In this document: positions 55,425-63,859 of the stretch, piece by piece
Layout: every line of letters starts with the position of its first letter
Position numbering within the stretch: the first letter of the stretch is position 1
Origin: Roseburia sp.
GTDB lineage: Bacteria > Bacillota > Clostridia > Lachnospirales > Lachnospiraceae
Assembly: GCA_017937095.1 (NCBI GenBank)
Contig: JAGBEG010000013.1
Location: 248,001-312,000 of the forward strand
Direction: 5' to 3'
Length of the DNA: 64,000 nt
Made by a program: the position numbers and the translations under genes
The notes under the pieces: generated by a model
The model's database searches: none
What the model was told of the DNA's origin: nothing
Seen by the model: only the letters and a program-made list of their open reading frames with translations

Positions 55425-57389
55425 CTACCTGTTCATATATTTCAGCAGCGTGTCCAGCATGACCTGCGGCTCGATCGGCTTCGCGAGATGTGCGTCCATT
55501 CCTGCGCTTAAGGATTGGCGTATATCCTCGTCGTAAGCGTTCGCGGTCATTGCGATAATCGGCACGCGCCTTGCATCCTCACGTTCCAGTGCCCGGATCG
55601 CCCTTGTCGCTTCCAGCCCGTTCATGACCGGCATACGGATGTCCATCACGATTGCGTCAAAGTATCCGTCCGGACTTTTCTCCACACAATTCACCGCCTC
55701 TTTTCCGTTCTCCGCGTGGTCTACGATGATTCCCTGCAGTTCCAGAATACGTCTCGCAACAAAGGTATTGATTTCATTATCCTCCACGAGCAGGACATGA
55801 CGTCCCTTAAGACCTGTAAGATTCTTCTCCTCCGCCGGTTCTTTCTTCTGATTCTCCGGCGTTCCGACCGTCAGCGGCAAATCGATGCTGACCGTTGTTC
55901 CCTTTCCGACTTCACTCTGGATTTCAATCTCACCGCCCATCATATCGACCAGTTTTTTTACAATAGAAAGACCAAGCCCGGTTCCCTGCCACTGCTGTGC
56001 CAGCGCCCGGTTCGACTCCTGCGTAAACGGCTCAAAGGCATGCTCTAAAAATTCCCGGCTCATGCCCACGCCTGTATCGCTGACCGTAAAACGCGTCCAT
56101 TCTATGTCATTTTCCCTGCGAAGGCCTTTGGCAGAGAATACGACTTCCCCACCCTCCGGCGTATATTTTACGGCATTCGAGAGAATGTTAAAGAAAATCT
56201 GGTTGAACCGCACCGGATCCGCATAAATGCAGTCTACGCTGCAGCGCATATCATAGTGGAAACGGATATTCTTTTTCTCGACCAGCGGTCTTATATTCGT
56301 ATTGATTGCAGAGTCAAACTCCTCGCGCGTCATCACGCGCGGCTTTAGGCGCAGATTGCCGCTCTCAATTTTTGAAATATCGAGAATATCATTAATCAGA
56401 CCGAGCAGGAATTGTCCCGACGTTTCAATCTTATCCAGATATCCCAGAATCGTCTCGTCCGTACACTCGTCCTTTGCAATAGAAGTCATTCCGATAATCG
56501 CATTCATCGGCGTGCGGATATCATGACTCATATGCGCGAGAAATTCGCTCTTTGCCCCATTCGCCCGCTCTGCCGCCTCAAGCGCGACCTCAAGCTGCTC
56601 CTGTTTCTTCTTTTCCTCCTTTATGATGTCGTCGATATCCACACAGTTCTTTACCACCGTTCCCATCTCACGGTCCATGTATGCATAGCGCAGCATCTTC
56701 CTTCGGACGGTTCCGTCCGCTTCCCGCACATCGACCTCATGGGTGTAGAGCGGTTCCTTGTCCAGATGCTCACAGATTGCCGCAATCTGCATTTCTTTTA
56801 TAATCTCCTCCAACCGGTCCGTGACCGCAACATTCGTCAAATATTCCCGGATATCCGCATCGTAATCATTTCCGCTCCTGCTCGGGCACATGGAATTTTT
56901 CTCACGCGCCATTATTTTGAAATGACCGTTTTTGATAAAAATACACTCCACATAATCATAATCAAATTCAATGATACGCTCCATGATCCGTTCAAGATTC
57001 TTCTCGTGCGTCACATCCCAGTTACTGTAGAACGCAAACAGCTCACCCGTGTCAAGCTGCGGCACCACGCGCACATCCACCCGGACCCAGATGATATCGT
57101 CCGTGAGACGTTTCTGCGCCCAGTAGCACTTGGAAACGGTATCCTGCCCCTGCCAGTACGCCTCCATAAGCGCCTCCGGCGAGAGATCCGCATTGTCCTC
57201 ATCCGACATATGGATCTCCGAAAACATCGCCGACACACGCTTCCTGTAATCGGTCTCATCCCGAAGCTCCTGTGTGATGTCTCCGCAGTCGGCATACCTG
57301 ACCGACTCCATATAGCGCTGTGTAAGATTCATACGGCTTGTTCCGATGCTCCATGCCGTTCCCTGCTTTCCGATTTCATTCGCTTCCAT
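55425..57389 (-). CDS. Soluble hybrid histidine kinase with receiver domain
   Basis: 654 residues from the ATG at 57389 (AAGGAG 8 bases upstream). There is no membrane helix. The first 270 residues look like two divergent PAS-like sensor domains (WVRVDVRVVPQLDTGELFAFY). Then comes a HisKA domain (EFLAHMSHDIRTPMNAIIGM), a HATPase domain (FNILSNAVKYTPEGGE, DTGVGMS, GTGLGLSIVKKLVDMMGG) and a C-terminal receiver (LLVEDNEIN, IVMDIRMPVMNGLEA, MTANAY, LAKPI). The signal is unknown. It ends only 8 bases from the convergent degV gene, and it begins 12 bases after the helicase gene. Confidence 0.92.
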   Translation of the reverse strand: MEANEIGKQGTAWSIGTSRMNLTQRYMESVRYADCGDITQELRDETDYRKRVSAMFSEIHMSDEDNADLSPEALMEAYWQGQDTVSKCYWAQKRLTDDIIWVRVDVRVVPQLDTGELFAFYSNWDVTHEKNLERIMERIIEFDYDYVECIFIKNGHFKIMAREKNSMCPSRSGNDYDADIREYLTNVAVTDRLEEIIKEMQIAAICEHLDKEPLYTHEVDVREADGTVRRKMLRYAYMDREMGTVVKNCVDIDDIIKEEKKKQEQLEVALEAAERANGAKSEFLAHMSHDIRTPMNAIIGMTSIAKDECTDETILGYLDKIETSGQFLLGLINDILDISKIESGNLRLKPRVMTREEFDSAINTNIRPLVEKKNIRFHYDMRCSVDCIYADPVRFNQIFFNILSNAVKYTPEGGEVVFSAKGLRRENDIEWTRFTVSDTGVGMSREFLEHAFEPFTQESNRALAQQWQGTGLGLSIVKKLVDMMGGEIEIQSEVGKGTTVSIDLPLTVGTPENQKKEPAEEKNLTGLKGRHVLLVEDNEINTFVARRILELQGIIVDHAENGKEAVNCVEKSPDGYFDAIVMDIRMPVMNGLEATRAIRALEREDARRVPIIAMTANAYDEDIRQSLSAGMDAHLAKPIEPQVMLDTLLKYMNR

Positions 57390-57401
57390 CCTGCTCACTC
57401 C

Positions 57402-60137
57402 TTACTCCAACGCGCTCTTTACTTTCCTGTGGGAAACGCATCTGTCCTGCCTGTTGGCAAGCGCCTGCATCCTTCCCGCAAGCAATACGGCTCTGCCCTT
57501 TTCACTTCTTGTATACACAACCTCATACGCCCCTATGACCGGCTTTACCGCCGCCGCGAACTGTTTCGCGTCTTCCTTTTTCCTGCCAAAGCATTCCGGC
57601 ACGCAATAGAAGCCGTCCGCTCCCTTATGCGCACCCTGCTTCACCAGAAGGTAGCGCTGATTATCGACCGGAGCAAAAAACTCCTTCACACACTGCGCGA
57701 ACAACGCCTTATCCCTTCCGCTGTCGGAAACAAGCCCGATGGAATGATACCCCGCCGCGTTTTCCTCCGTCACCACAGAGCATTTGGCGCTCTCAAGAAA
57801 ACCGCAGGCAGCAAGCGCCTTTTTCATGCCGCCTCCAAGCGCTTTTAATCTGCGGTAGGGATTGGCAAGCCGGTATAACGTCGGCGCTAAGATGAGCAGC
57901 AGCACCACAAGCACCATTGCAATCAGCCGGAATGCTGTCCCGAATACGCCCTTCGGAAGGAACAGCGCAGATACCGCAAACAACAGCAGCGCTCCCACGC
58001 CAAGAAGAATTGCTTTCTTAAATGTATCTTTAAATTCCACCGCCGTAACTGCACGGTCAGCGACCTCGGTTTCCTCGACAATATCCATCCTGCGTGCCAG
58101 GGATAGTGCCCGCCGCCAGCGCTCGCCGAGCAAGTCGCGCTGTCTGGAAAGCGCAATTGTCTGCTGGTTCATGCGCTCTGTATTCTCTTTATTAAATGGA
58201 GGTTTAATATGTGTCAGCCGCTCCATCCCGCTCTCGATGGTGTCCTGCGTATAATTCAGCCCGAGGAAATGCTCCATTCTGCGCGTAAGCAGCGTGTAAT
58301 CCGCACTGACATTTTCAGAATCCGCTTTTGCCTCACGCCACGGACGCAGACAGACCAGATGCCAGATGTTGCTGGTCTTCCCCGGCTGCTCCCGAAAGAC
58401 ACGGATAGCGCGCCCCCGCATCTGATTGCTTAACATGAACGAGCCGACAAAGCTCGCTAAGATCAGGGAATTGACGCACGGCGAATCCCAGCCCTCACCG
58501 AGCAGTGCCTTTGTACCGATCAACACCTGAAAGAATCCCTGTCCGAACAATTCCGTCACCGCGCCTGTCAGAAAATGTGCATCCCCGACGGCTGTGACCT
58601 TCAGATAATCTGTCTCGGGCAGTAAGCCAAACGGTGCAAAATTCACTCTGCCCTCACCTTCCACCGCCGCCTCAAGCGCGGCTCTTGCCTCCGCCGGAAT
58701 CACGACTACAGTACCGCAAAGGACTCCGAGACGAAGCCCGCTGCCTGCCGCCGCTGCGTCACGGCGCAGCAGTTCGAAGAACGGAACGACTCCAAGCGCC
58801 GAAATCTCACCGTCCCCAGCGCCGACCGCCTTCTCGTATTCTCCCCGGATATAATCGGTCAGCACCAGCAGACGGAGCCCTGCTCCAAGCGTTCCATATT
58901 CCTCGGAGACAATAGTTCTTATGCTGTTGCTCTTCCCCTTGGAGGAAAGCAGCAGCTTCTCCACGGAATCATTCGCCGTAAAGCAGACCTTCCGCTTCTC
59001 GATCAGCCCCTCCGCTTTCAGCTCCGCCGTAAGCTTTTCGCGATACGCCTTCGCCTCAGCGTAGGAATCCGCATCCTCATAGAGATAGCCCGTCAGAAGC
59101 TTTTCCATCCACGCAGCGCTCATCTGCGGCAGCTTCCCGGCTCCTAAGAGCTTCTTTAGTCTTCCCGGGAACGGAAGCCCCTTCGCCTGTAAATAGATGA
59201 GCAGCGCCGCAAGCGCGGAAGGATTCTCAAGCAGTTCTTCGTCTGTCGCTCTGCCGTTTAAGCAGGCATGCGTACAGATCTGCGCCGCGAACTCCACATC
59301 CTGCATCAGCCGCTGCACCATCGCATTGCTCCGCTCCTCAAAGCGTGCAACCTCCGCCTCTTCCTCCTTCGTCGGATAATTAAAATACACAAAATCCTGA
59401 TGCGGGCAGAGACTACCCTCCTTCACCAGCTCCGGAATCGTAATCTCCTCGTCGATCTCCCCGCACATTTCCATATAACGCTTCCACATTGCAGGCGTGG
59501 AATCATACGGCGGCGTCGCTGTAAGCGCAATGACCTTAAGACCTTCGCACCGGCTCTTGAACTCCTCCAGCGCCTTCCACCACTCACTGCGCAGATGATG
59601 GCACTCGTCCAGACACAGCACGCCGGTTCCGTTTGCCTTCATCACGGAAATTAAATCAAAATTTGAGAAATCCTCTTTTCCTGTTTCCGCTGCTGTATTT
59701 TCTTCTGCCTCTCCGGCATCCTCTGCCGCAGAATCCGCCTGCATTTTCCCCACAGTTTTGAACTTCTTCGCTTCAGACGCCTGTTCTCCCCTGCTGCGTG
59801 TCATCGCACTGTGCAGCGCCTGATAGGTCGCAATCGTAATCGCCTTTGGCTTCTTTAAATCCTGCGAGATATAATCTTCTGCACACACACCGTCGCACAG
59901 GAACGCTTCCGCGATACGCGCCGCCCACTGCTCCCGGATCGTAATCGACGGCGTTAATACCAGCGCAGGCTGTCCCATACGGCAGATCAGCTCAATTCCA
60001 AGCGTCGTCTTGCCGGAGCCGGGCGCCGCGACAATATGTATTCTGCCGTCCGCCATATAGCGCCCGGCATTCTTTAACACGCGCGCCTGATACTCGCGCC
60101 ATGTTCCCTTAAACTGCATGATTCCCTCGTAACCCAT
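57402..60137 (-). CDS. SF2 DEAD/DEAH-type helicase with C-terminal membrane hairpin
   Basis: 911 residues. The N-terminal motor has motif I AAPGSGKTTLG, motif II LCLDECHHL (DECH), motif III ALTATPPY and motif VI SNQMRGRAIRVF, with an acidic low-complexity insert at about residues 125-165. The order resembles type I restriction or UvrB-like SF2 translocases acting alone. After a spacer, two hydrophobic helices (about 705-725 and 735-755, AILLGVGALLLFAVSALF and LIAMVLVVLLLILA) form a hairpin, then a 155-residue soluble domain. A membrane-anchored SF2 helicase is unusual. GGAG is 8 bases before ATG. It probably forms a unit with the hybrid kinase. Confidence 0.85.
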   Translation of the reverse strand: MGYEGIMQFKGTWREYQARVLKNAGRYMADGRIHIVAAPGSGKTTLGIELICRMGQPALVLTPSITIREQWAARIAEAFLCDGVCAEDYISQDLKKPKAITIATYQALHSAMTRSRGEQASEAKKFKTVGKMQADSAAEDAGEAEENTAAETGKEDFSNFDLISVMKANGTGVLCLDECHHLRSEWWKALEEFKSRCEGLKVIALTATPPYDSTPAMWKRYMEMCGEIDEEITIPELVKEGSLCPHQDFVYFNYPTKEEEAEVARFEERSNAMVQRLMQDVEFAAQICTHACLNGRATDEELLENPSALAALLIYLQAKGLPFPGRLKKLLGAGKLPQMSAAWMEKLLTGYLYEDADSYAEAKAYREKLTAELKAEGLIEKRKVCFTANDSVEKLLLSSKGKSNSIRTIVSEEYGTLGAGLRLLVLTDYIRGEYEKAVGAGDGEISALGVVPFFELLRRDAAAAGSGLRLGVLCGTVVVIPAEARAALEAAVEGEGRVNFAPFGLLPETDYLKVTAVGDAHFLTGAVTELFGQGFFQVLIGTKALLGEGWDSPCVNSLILASFVGSFMLSNQMRGRAIRVFREQPGKTSNIWHLVCLRPWREAKADSENVSADYTLLTRRMEHFLGLNYTQDTIESGMERLTHIKPPFNKENTERMNQQTIALSRQRDLLGERWRRALSLARRMDIVEETEVADRAVTAVEFKDTFKKAILLGVGALLLFAVSALFLPKGVFGTAFRLIAMVLVVLLLILAPTLYRLANPYRRLKALGGGMKKALAACGFLESAKCSVVTEENAAGYHSIGLVSDSGRDKALFAQCVKEFFAPVDNQRYLLVKQGAHKGADGFYCVPECFGRKKEDAKQFAAAVKPVIGAYEVVYTRSEKGRAVLLAGRMQALANRQDRCVSHRKVKSALE

Positions 60138-60174
60138 AATCTCTACTCCACTCTGTTTTCCTGCCCGGTCGCTT

Positions 60175-60846
60175 CTAATCCGCCGCTTCTATTCCCAATG
60201 CACGTTCTGCCTGATTCACTCTCTCCCCGAACTGTACGTAGAAGTCCCCTTCTTTATCATAGGGCGTTCCATAAAATAAATTCAGAATTAACATATTCGC
60301 CGTTTTCGCTGTCTGCTCGTTCCACGCGTCTGTCAACTGCGCCTGCACGCTTCTTCGAAACCCATGCCATGCAAGAAGAAACCGTTCGTACGCCTTCGGC
60401 TCTGTCATATCCAGCCATTTGCCGACCTTGACCTTGCTTCGCCCCGGCTTTTGGCATGCATCCTTCTGCAGGAAATACTTTATCTGCCGTTCCTCATAGA
60501 TTCTTCCCAGCGGAAATACACGGCAGAGTCCCGGACGCAGTGCATGGATGCTGCATCTGCCCGCCTCGTCCAGGAAGACGCAGCGCTCCGTCTCCCCCGC
60601 CATCTTAAGGCTTGGCAGAATCATGCCGTCTGTGACATGCAGCTCGATCGTATCTGCGAGCAGCGCCTGAAAGTCCTTCCCTGTAGCTTCGGTCAGACGA
60701 TACACATCAAGGGGATCCAGCACAATTGAATCCCCCATTTTCTCACAACAGGCATGGCAGCCCTCGCAGTCCTTGCACGCTGCACGCACCATGTCGTTTA
60801 CGCTATAGATTTTTCCGTCCGATATCTCCTGTAGATCCTGCAGCAT
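60175..60846 (-). CDS. YkgJ-family cysteine-cluster protein
   Basis: 223 residues. The first cluster CKDCEGCHACCEKMG and the second CVFLDEAGRCSIHALRPGLCRVFPLG fit the YkgJ/UPF0153 zinc- or iron-binding domain. The C-terminal 80 residues are helical. The function is unknown; a metal-binding or enzyme-maturation role is suggested for the family. It starts 43 bases after the response regulator gene with GAGGAAGAG near the ATG, and ends 37 bases before the helicase. Confidence 0.88.
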   Translation of the reverse strand: MLQDLQEISDGKIYSVNDMVRAACKDCEGCHACCEKMGDSIVLDPLDVYRLTEATGKDFQALLADTIELHVTDGMILPSLKMAGETERCVFLDEAGRCSIHALRPGLCRVFPLGRIYEERQIKYFLQKDACQKPGRSKVKVGKWLDMTEPKAYERFLLAWHGFRRSVQAQLTDAWNEQTAKTANMLILNLFYGTPYDKEGDFYVQFGERVNQAERALGIEAAD

Positions 60847-60889
60847 ATCTCTTCCTCTGCTTTCCGCCTTTCGCTTTCTGTTTCTTATT

Positions 60890-61576
60890 TTAATCTATTT
60901 GAAGCGAAGAATCAACATATGCCCATCTGTAACCCATCCCCCAGACCGTTTTTATGGGATTTACCTGTATTTCCTTAAACTTTTTCCTTACAGAATAAAT
61001 ATACTCTGTGATTGTACGAAGCTGCGTATCCGCATCCACCTCATAGATATATTCATAGAGGCTCTCTTTTGAAAATGTCATACTCCGGTTTTTTGCAAGA
61101 ATCCGGCAAAGGCGAAATTCATTCCGCGTCATGCAGATTTCCCCCTCCTTCGCAATGACGGAGTTGTCCGCGCTGTTGAATACCATTCCGCTGATAACAT
61201 CCTCCTCTTTTGCCCGGGGCGTATTTTTCTGCAATGCGACCTTAATTCTCGCCGTCAGCTCCGGCATCCGGAAGGGCTTTGCAACATAATCGTCCGCACC
61301 TGCAAGCAGGCTGTCCACAATCGCGCTCTCATTAGTGCGGGCGGAGCATATGATAACAGGGCAGGCGGCCGTTTCCTTTAATTTCGTGATAAAACCATAC
61401 GCATCACAGCTTGTCTCCATAAGCTCCGCTAAAATCAGGTCGTATTCCCCTAACTTCCTGCGCTCCACATCTTCGATAAAGCTTTTTGCGCTGACCTGAT
61501 ATCCCGCTTTTGTCAATTGATTTTTTACAATCGTCCGGTTATTGACATCTTCGTCCACGATAAGTATCCGCTCCAT
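60890..61576 (-). CDS. OmpR/PhoB-type response regulator with Glu at the phospho-acceptor site
   Basis: 228 residues. The receiver begins ILIVDEDVNN and keeps the Ser/Thr (IICSAR) and Lys (YVAKPF) switch residues, but the aspartate expected in DLILxDLMLP is Glu51 (YDLILAELMET) and the following Pro is lost. The winged-helix domain (FRLCRILAKNRSMTFSKESLYEYIYE, TVWGMGYRW) is complete. Glu often mimics phosphorylation, so it may be constitutively active. No histidine kinase is adjacent. It is the last gene of a lantibiotic-immunity-like ABC operon. Confidence 0.88.
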   Translation of the reverse strand: MERILIVDEDVNNRTIVKNQLTKAGYQVSAKSFIEDVERRKLGEYDLILAELMETSCDAYGFITKLKETAACPVIICSARTNESAIVDSLLAGADDYVAKPFRMPELTARIKVALQKNTPRAKEEDVISGMVFNSADNSVIAKEGEICMTRNEFRLCRILAKNRSMTFSKESLYEYIYEVDADTQLRTITEYIYSVRKKFKEIQVNPIKTVWGMGYRWAYVDSSLQID

Positions 61577-61579
61577 ACG

Positions 61580-62401
61580 CTACCTCCCGATTTTGGCTAC
61601 CCGATAATCTCCATTTACCCTCACCGCCACCATGGACGTTTTCTCTGTTCCCTGTATTTCATAAACGTCTGTATAGAGCCAGACTGTTCTCCCCCGCTTT
61701 GCTTCCTCCCCGCCTGTCCAGTCGATGCTGCCCAGTTCCCCGGATGTGAGGATTTCCTTTGTCTCCGAGTCGAAGGTGACGCGCTGTGCGATACAGTCCA
61801 GATATGCCCCGAGCTGATCCACCGGAACCTCCTCATCCGTCACCTGATATACCGCATCCCCGCACACAAGCTGTGTCGCATCCTCCTGATTTACCGCAAA
61901 ATCACCTATTATCTCATAGGAATCCAAGAGATCCGCCACAAGCAAAGGCGCTTCTCCTTCTTCAAGGATCTCTTCGTTCACCGCTTTCTGATAGTTCCCG
62001 TTCACATCGACGAGCAGGACATCCTTTTCCGCTTCCCTGGTCTGATATACATTTAAAAATGTCACGACAAGATCGGCGCTCTGATCAAGCTCTGCTATTT
62101 GATCCATCCCCTGCAAAAGTTCCTCGCAAAACACAACCTTTCCCGTTTGCTCCACCCCGACAAGCTTGTGGATATAGCCGACCCATGTTCCCACCTCCTC
62201 CTTTTGCGCCGTTTCCTTTAAGACCACATATCCGGTTCCGTCGTATGTGACCCGCATGACATCTTCTATCGCTAACGTGCATTCCTCCTTTTCCTTCATC
62301 CTCTGTTCCAACGCCTTTGCCGGCGCACTGCATCCGGCAAGTAAGCAAACTGCCGCAGCCATGCAAAAAAAGGCGATTCCGCAGCCCGATTTATGCCTCA
62401 T
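61580..62401 (-). CDS. Lipoprotein of unknown function in a LanFEG-like operon
   Basis: 273 residues from the ATG at 62401 (AAGGAAG 8 bases upstream); the longer frame upstream overlaps the permease. A lipobox (CLLAGCS) near residue 24 anchors it outside. The rest is acidic and beta-rich with no known motif: EEVGTWVGYIHKLVGVEQ, YEIIGDFAVNQEDATQL and SIDWTGGEEAKRG. By position it may play the part of a LanI immunity lipoprotein or an extracellular sensor; this is inference. It overlaps the permease by 11 bases. Confidence 0.75.
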   Translation of the reverse strand: MRHKSGCGIAFFCMAAAVCLLAGCSAPAKALEQRMKEKEECTLAIEDVMRVTYDGTGYVVLKETAQKEEVGTWVGYIHKLVGVEQTGKVVFCEELLQGMDQIAELDQSADLVVTFLNVYQTREAEKDVLLVDVNGNYQKAVNEEILEEGEAPLLVADLLDSYEIIGDFAVNQEDATQLVCGDAVYQVTDEEVPVDQLGAYLDCIAQRVTFDSETKEILTSGELGSIDWTGGEEAKRGRTVWLYTDVYEIQGTEKTSMVAVRVNGDYRVAKIGR

Positions 62402-63125
62402 ACCGTTTTCTTCCTTCCCACCTTTCAAACCACAGGACGAGCAGCAGCACTCCCGCCGCGCCGAGCGCCAGACGTATTCCCCACTGCGCGGCGTGCACCG
62501 CCACATTTCCATTCAACACGTCCTTTCCCCACTCGATCTGCCACGCAAACGGAATATAACGCCAGATTCCCGCAAGCTCGATATTGCTGTAGATGATTGC
62601 CTGCATACTCTCGAATACGCCAAAGAACACGGAAATCCCAAACCCGTAAGCCAGACTGATGAACAGATGGAATACATAGAGCACGATACTGCTTACCGCC
62701 GCCCCCGCGAACAGCTTCATCAGCGCCGCAAGCACTTCCGCCCGCAGTTCTCCGCCAAGTCCGATTCCCGCCGCAAAGACAGCCCCCAGAATCCATAATG
62801 CCAATATTCCAAAGCCCCAGAGAATCAGAAGCTTCGCCAGAAGGATTTTAAAACGCCCCTGCTCTGAAAGCAGATGAAAGAAATGGGATTCCTGTTCCTC
62901 CTGCATCACAGCAATTCCCGTCATAATGCTGCACAGAAACGGAAACAGGGTCGCCGTCACCTCAAAGATCAGCCTGATGCGGTCAGACGCAAGCTGCCCC
63001 CGGTACATAACATAGTAAGCCGCAAATCCGACGGCGCCAAGAGCCGGAATCCATATATGTGAAAGAATAAAAGGCGTATGTTTTAATTTCATAAGCTCCG
63101 CCCCAAACATCCTTGTCTTTCTCAT
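62391..63125 (-). CDS. Lantibiotic-immunity-type ABC permease (LanG/MutG-like)
   Basis: 244 residues with six membrane helices. It begins RMFGAELMKLKHTPFILSHI and carries QEEQESHFFHLLSEQ, features of the short permeases paired with LanF ATPases in lantibiotic self-protection and bacitracin-like resistance. It overlaps the other permease by 4 bases (ATGA). Confidence 0.8.
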   Translation of the reverse strand: MRKTRMFGAELMKLKHTPFILSHIWIPALGAVGFAAYYVMYRGQLASDRIRLIFEVTATLFPFLCSIMTGIAVMQEEQESHFFHLLSEQGRFKILLAKLLILWGFGILALWILGAVFAAGIGLGGELRAEVLAALMKLFAGAAVSSIVLYVFHLFISLAYGFGISVFFGVFESMQAIIYSNIELAGIWRYIPFAWQIEWGKDVLNGNVAVHAAQWGIRLALGAAGVLLLVLWFERWEGRKRYEA

Positions 63126-63856
63126 CTGCCTTCCCCTCCGTATTTTTCAAACACTTTTGCATCCAGCGCCGAAAGCGCCGCATAAAACACCGCCGAGCAG
63201 ACGAGGATAAGCGCCACGCCCGGATAAGAAATTTCTGTGCTGCCGCTCCATGTGCCGTTGATGGCAATTCCCATGAAGTATTCCGCCAGCTTCGCCGGCC
63301 AGCAATACGGCCATATCCACCAGAAGGACGTATTCCCTATCAGAACGATCGTCGACAATCCGAGCAGGGCGTTCCCAATGATGGGAAGCAGGACGCCTGC
63401 CTTTCGTATCACAAGCAGGCAAAGGGGAATCTGCCAGAGGGATGCGAAGATGATCAGACTGCTGCCCACGAGCATTCTTCCGACGCTGTACACTACAAAT
63501 GCAGGCGATATGATCTGTGACAGCGACAGAAAGAGAGCTAAGAGCACGCCCGCAATCCACAGCTTTTCTGCGAGTATCATATTTTTTGACCACTCGAATT
63601 TCTGCAGATTAAGGGGCATCGAAAATACGGAATAGAACTTTCCCGCGCGCTCCTCCTTCTGCCAGGACAGTACGCACAAAACGGCGATCGTCCCCTGCAA
63701 AAGAAATGCGTACCACCAGTAAAATCCGATATACTGAAAGCTCACAAAGCCTCCGGAAAGCAGCGCAAAAAAAGCCGTACAAAGCGGGGCTATCCAGATC
63801 AGATGGTTTATCATCGTCCGTTTGCATGTCAAATGTTCTGATTTCAAATACAGCAT
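63122..63856 (-). CDS. Lantibiotic-immunity-type ABC permease (LanE/MutE-like)
   Basis: 244 residues with six membrane helices. The N-terminus LKSEHLTCKRTMINHLIWIAPL and the segment QKEERAGKFYSVFSMPLNLQKFEWSK (read over 26 residues) recall the MutE/EpiE/NisE subunits. The partner is the next gene. It starts 3 bases after the ATPase gene stops. Confidence 0.82.
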   Translation of the reverse strand: MLYLKSEHLTCKRTMINHLIWIAPLCTAFFALLSGGFVSFQYIGFYWWYAFLLQGTIAVLCVLSWQKEERAGKFYSVFSMPLNLQKFEWSKNMILAEKLWIAGVLLALFLSLSQIISPAFVVYSVGRMLVGSSLIIFASLWQIPLCLLVIRKAGVLLPIIGNALLGLSTIVLIGNTSFWWIWPYCWPAKLAEYFMGIAINGTWSGSTEISYPGVALILVCSAVFYAALSALDAKVFEKYGGEGR

Positions 63857-63859
63857 CTG

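Noticed and set aside
56412..57848. Long open frame on the plus strand opposite the hybrid kinase (similar ones oppose uvrB, secA, fprA and the transpeptidase gene)
   Set aside because: They have no recognisable motif, no ribosome site, and lie antisense to well-supported genes; codon bias of the true gene explains the open frames.
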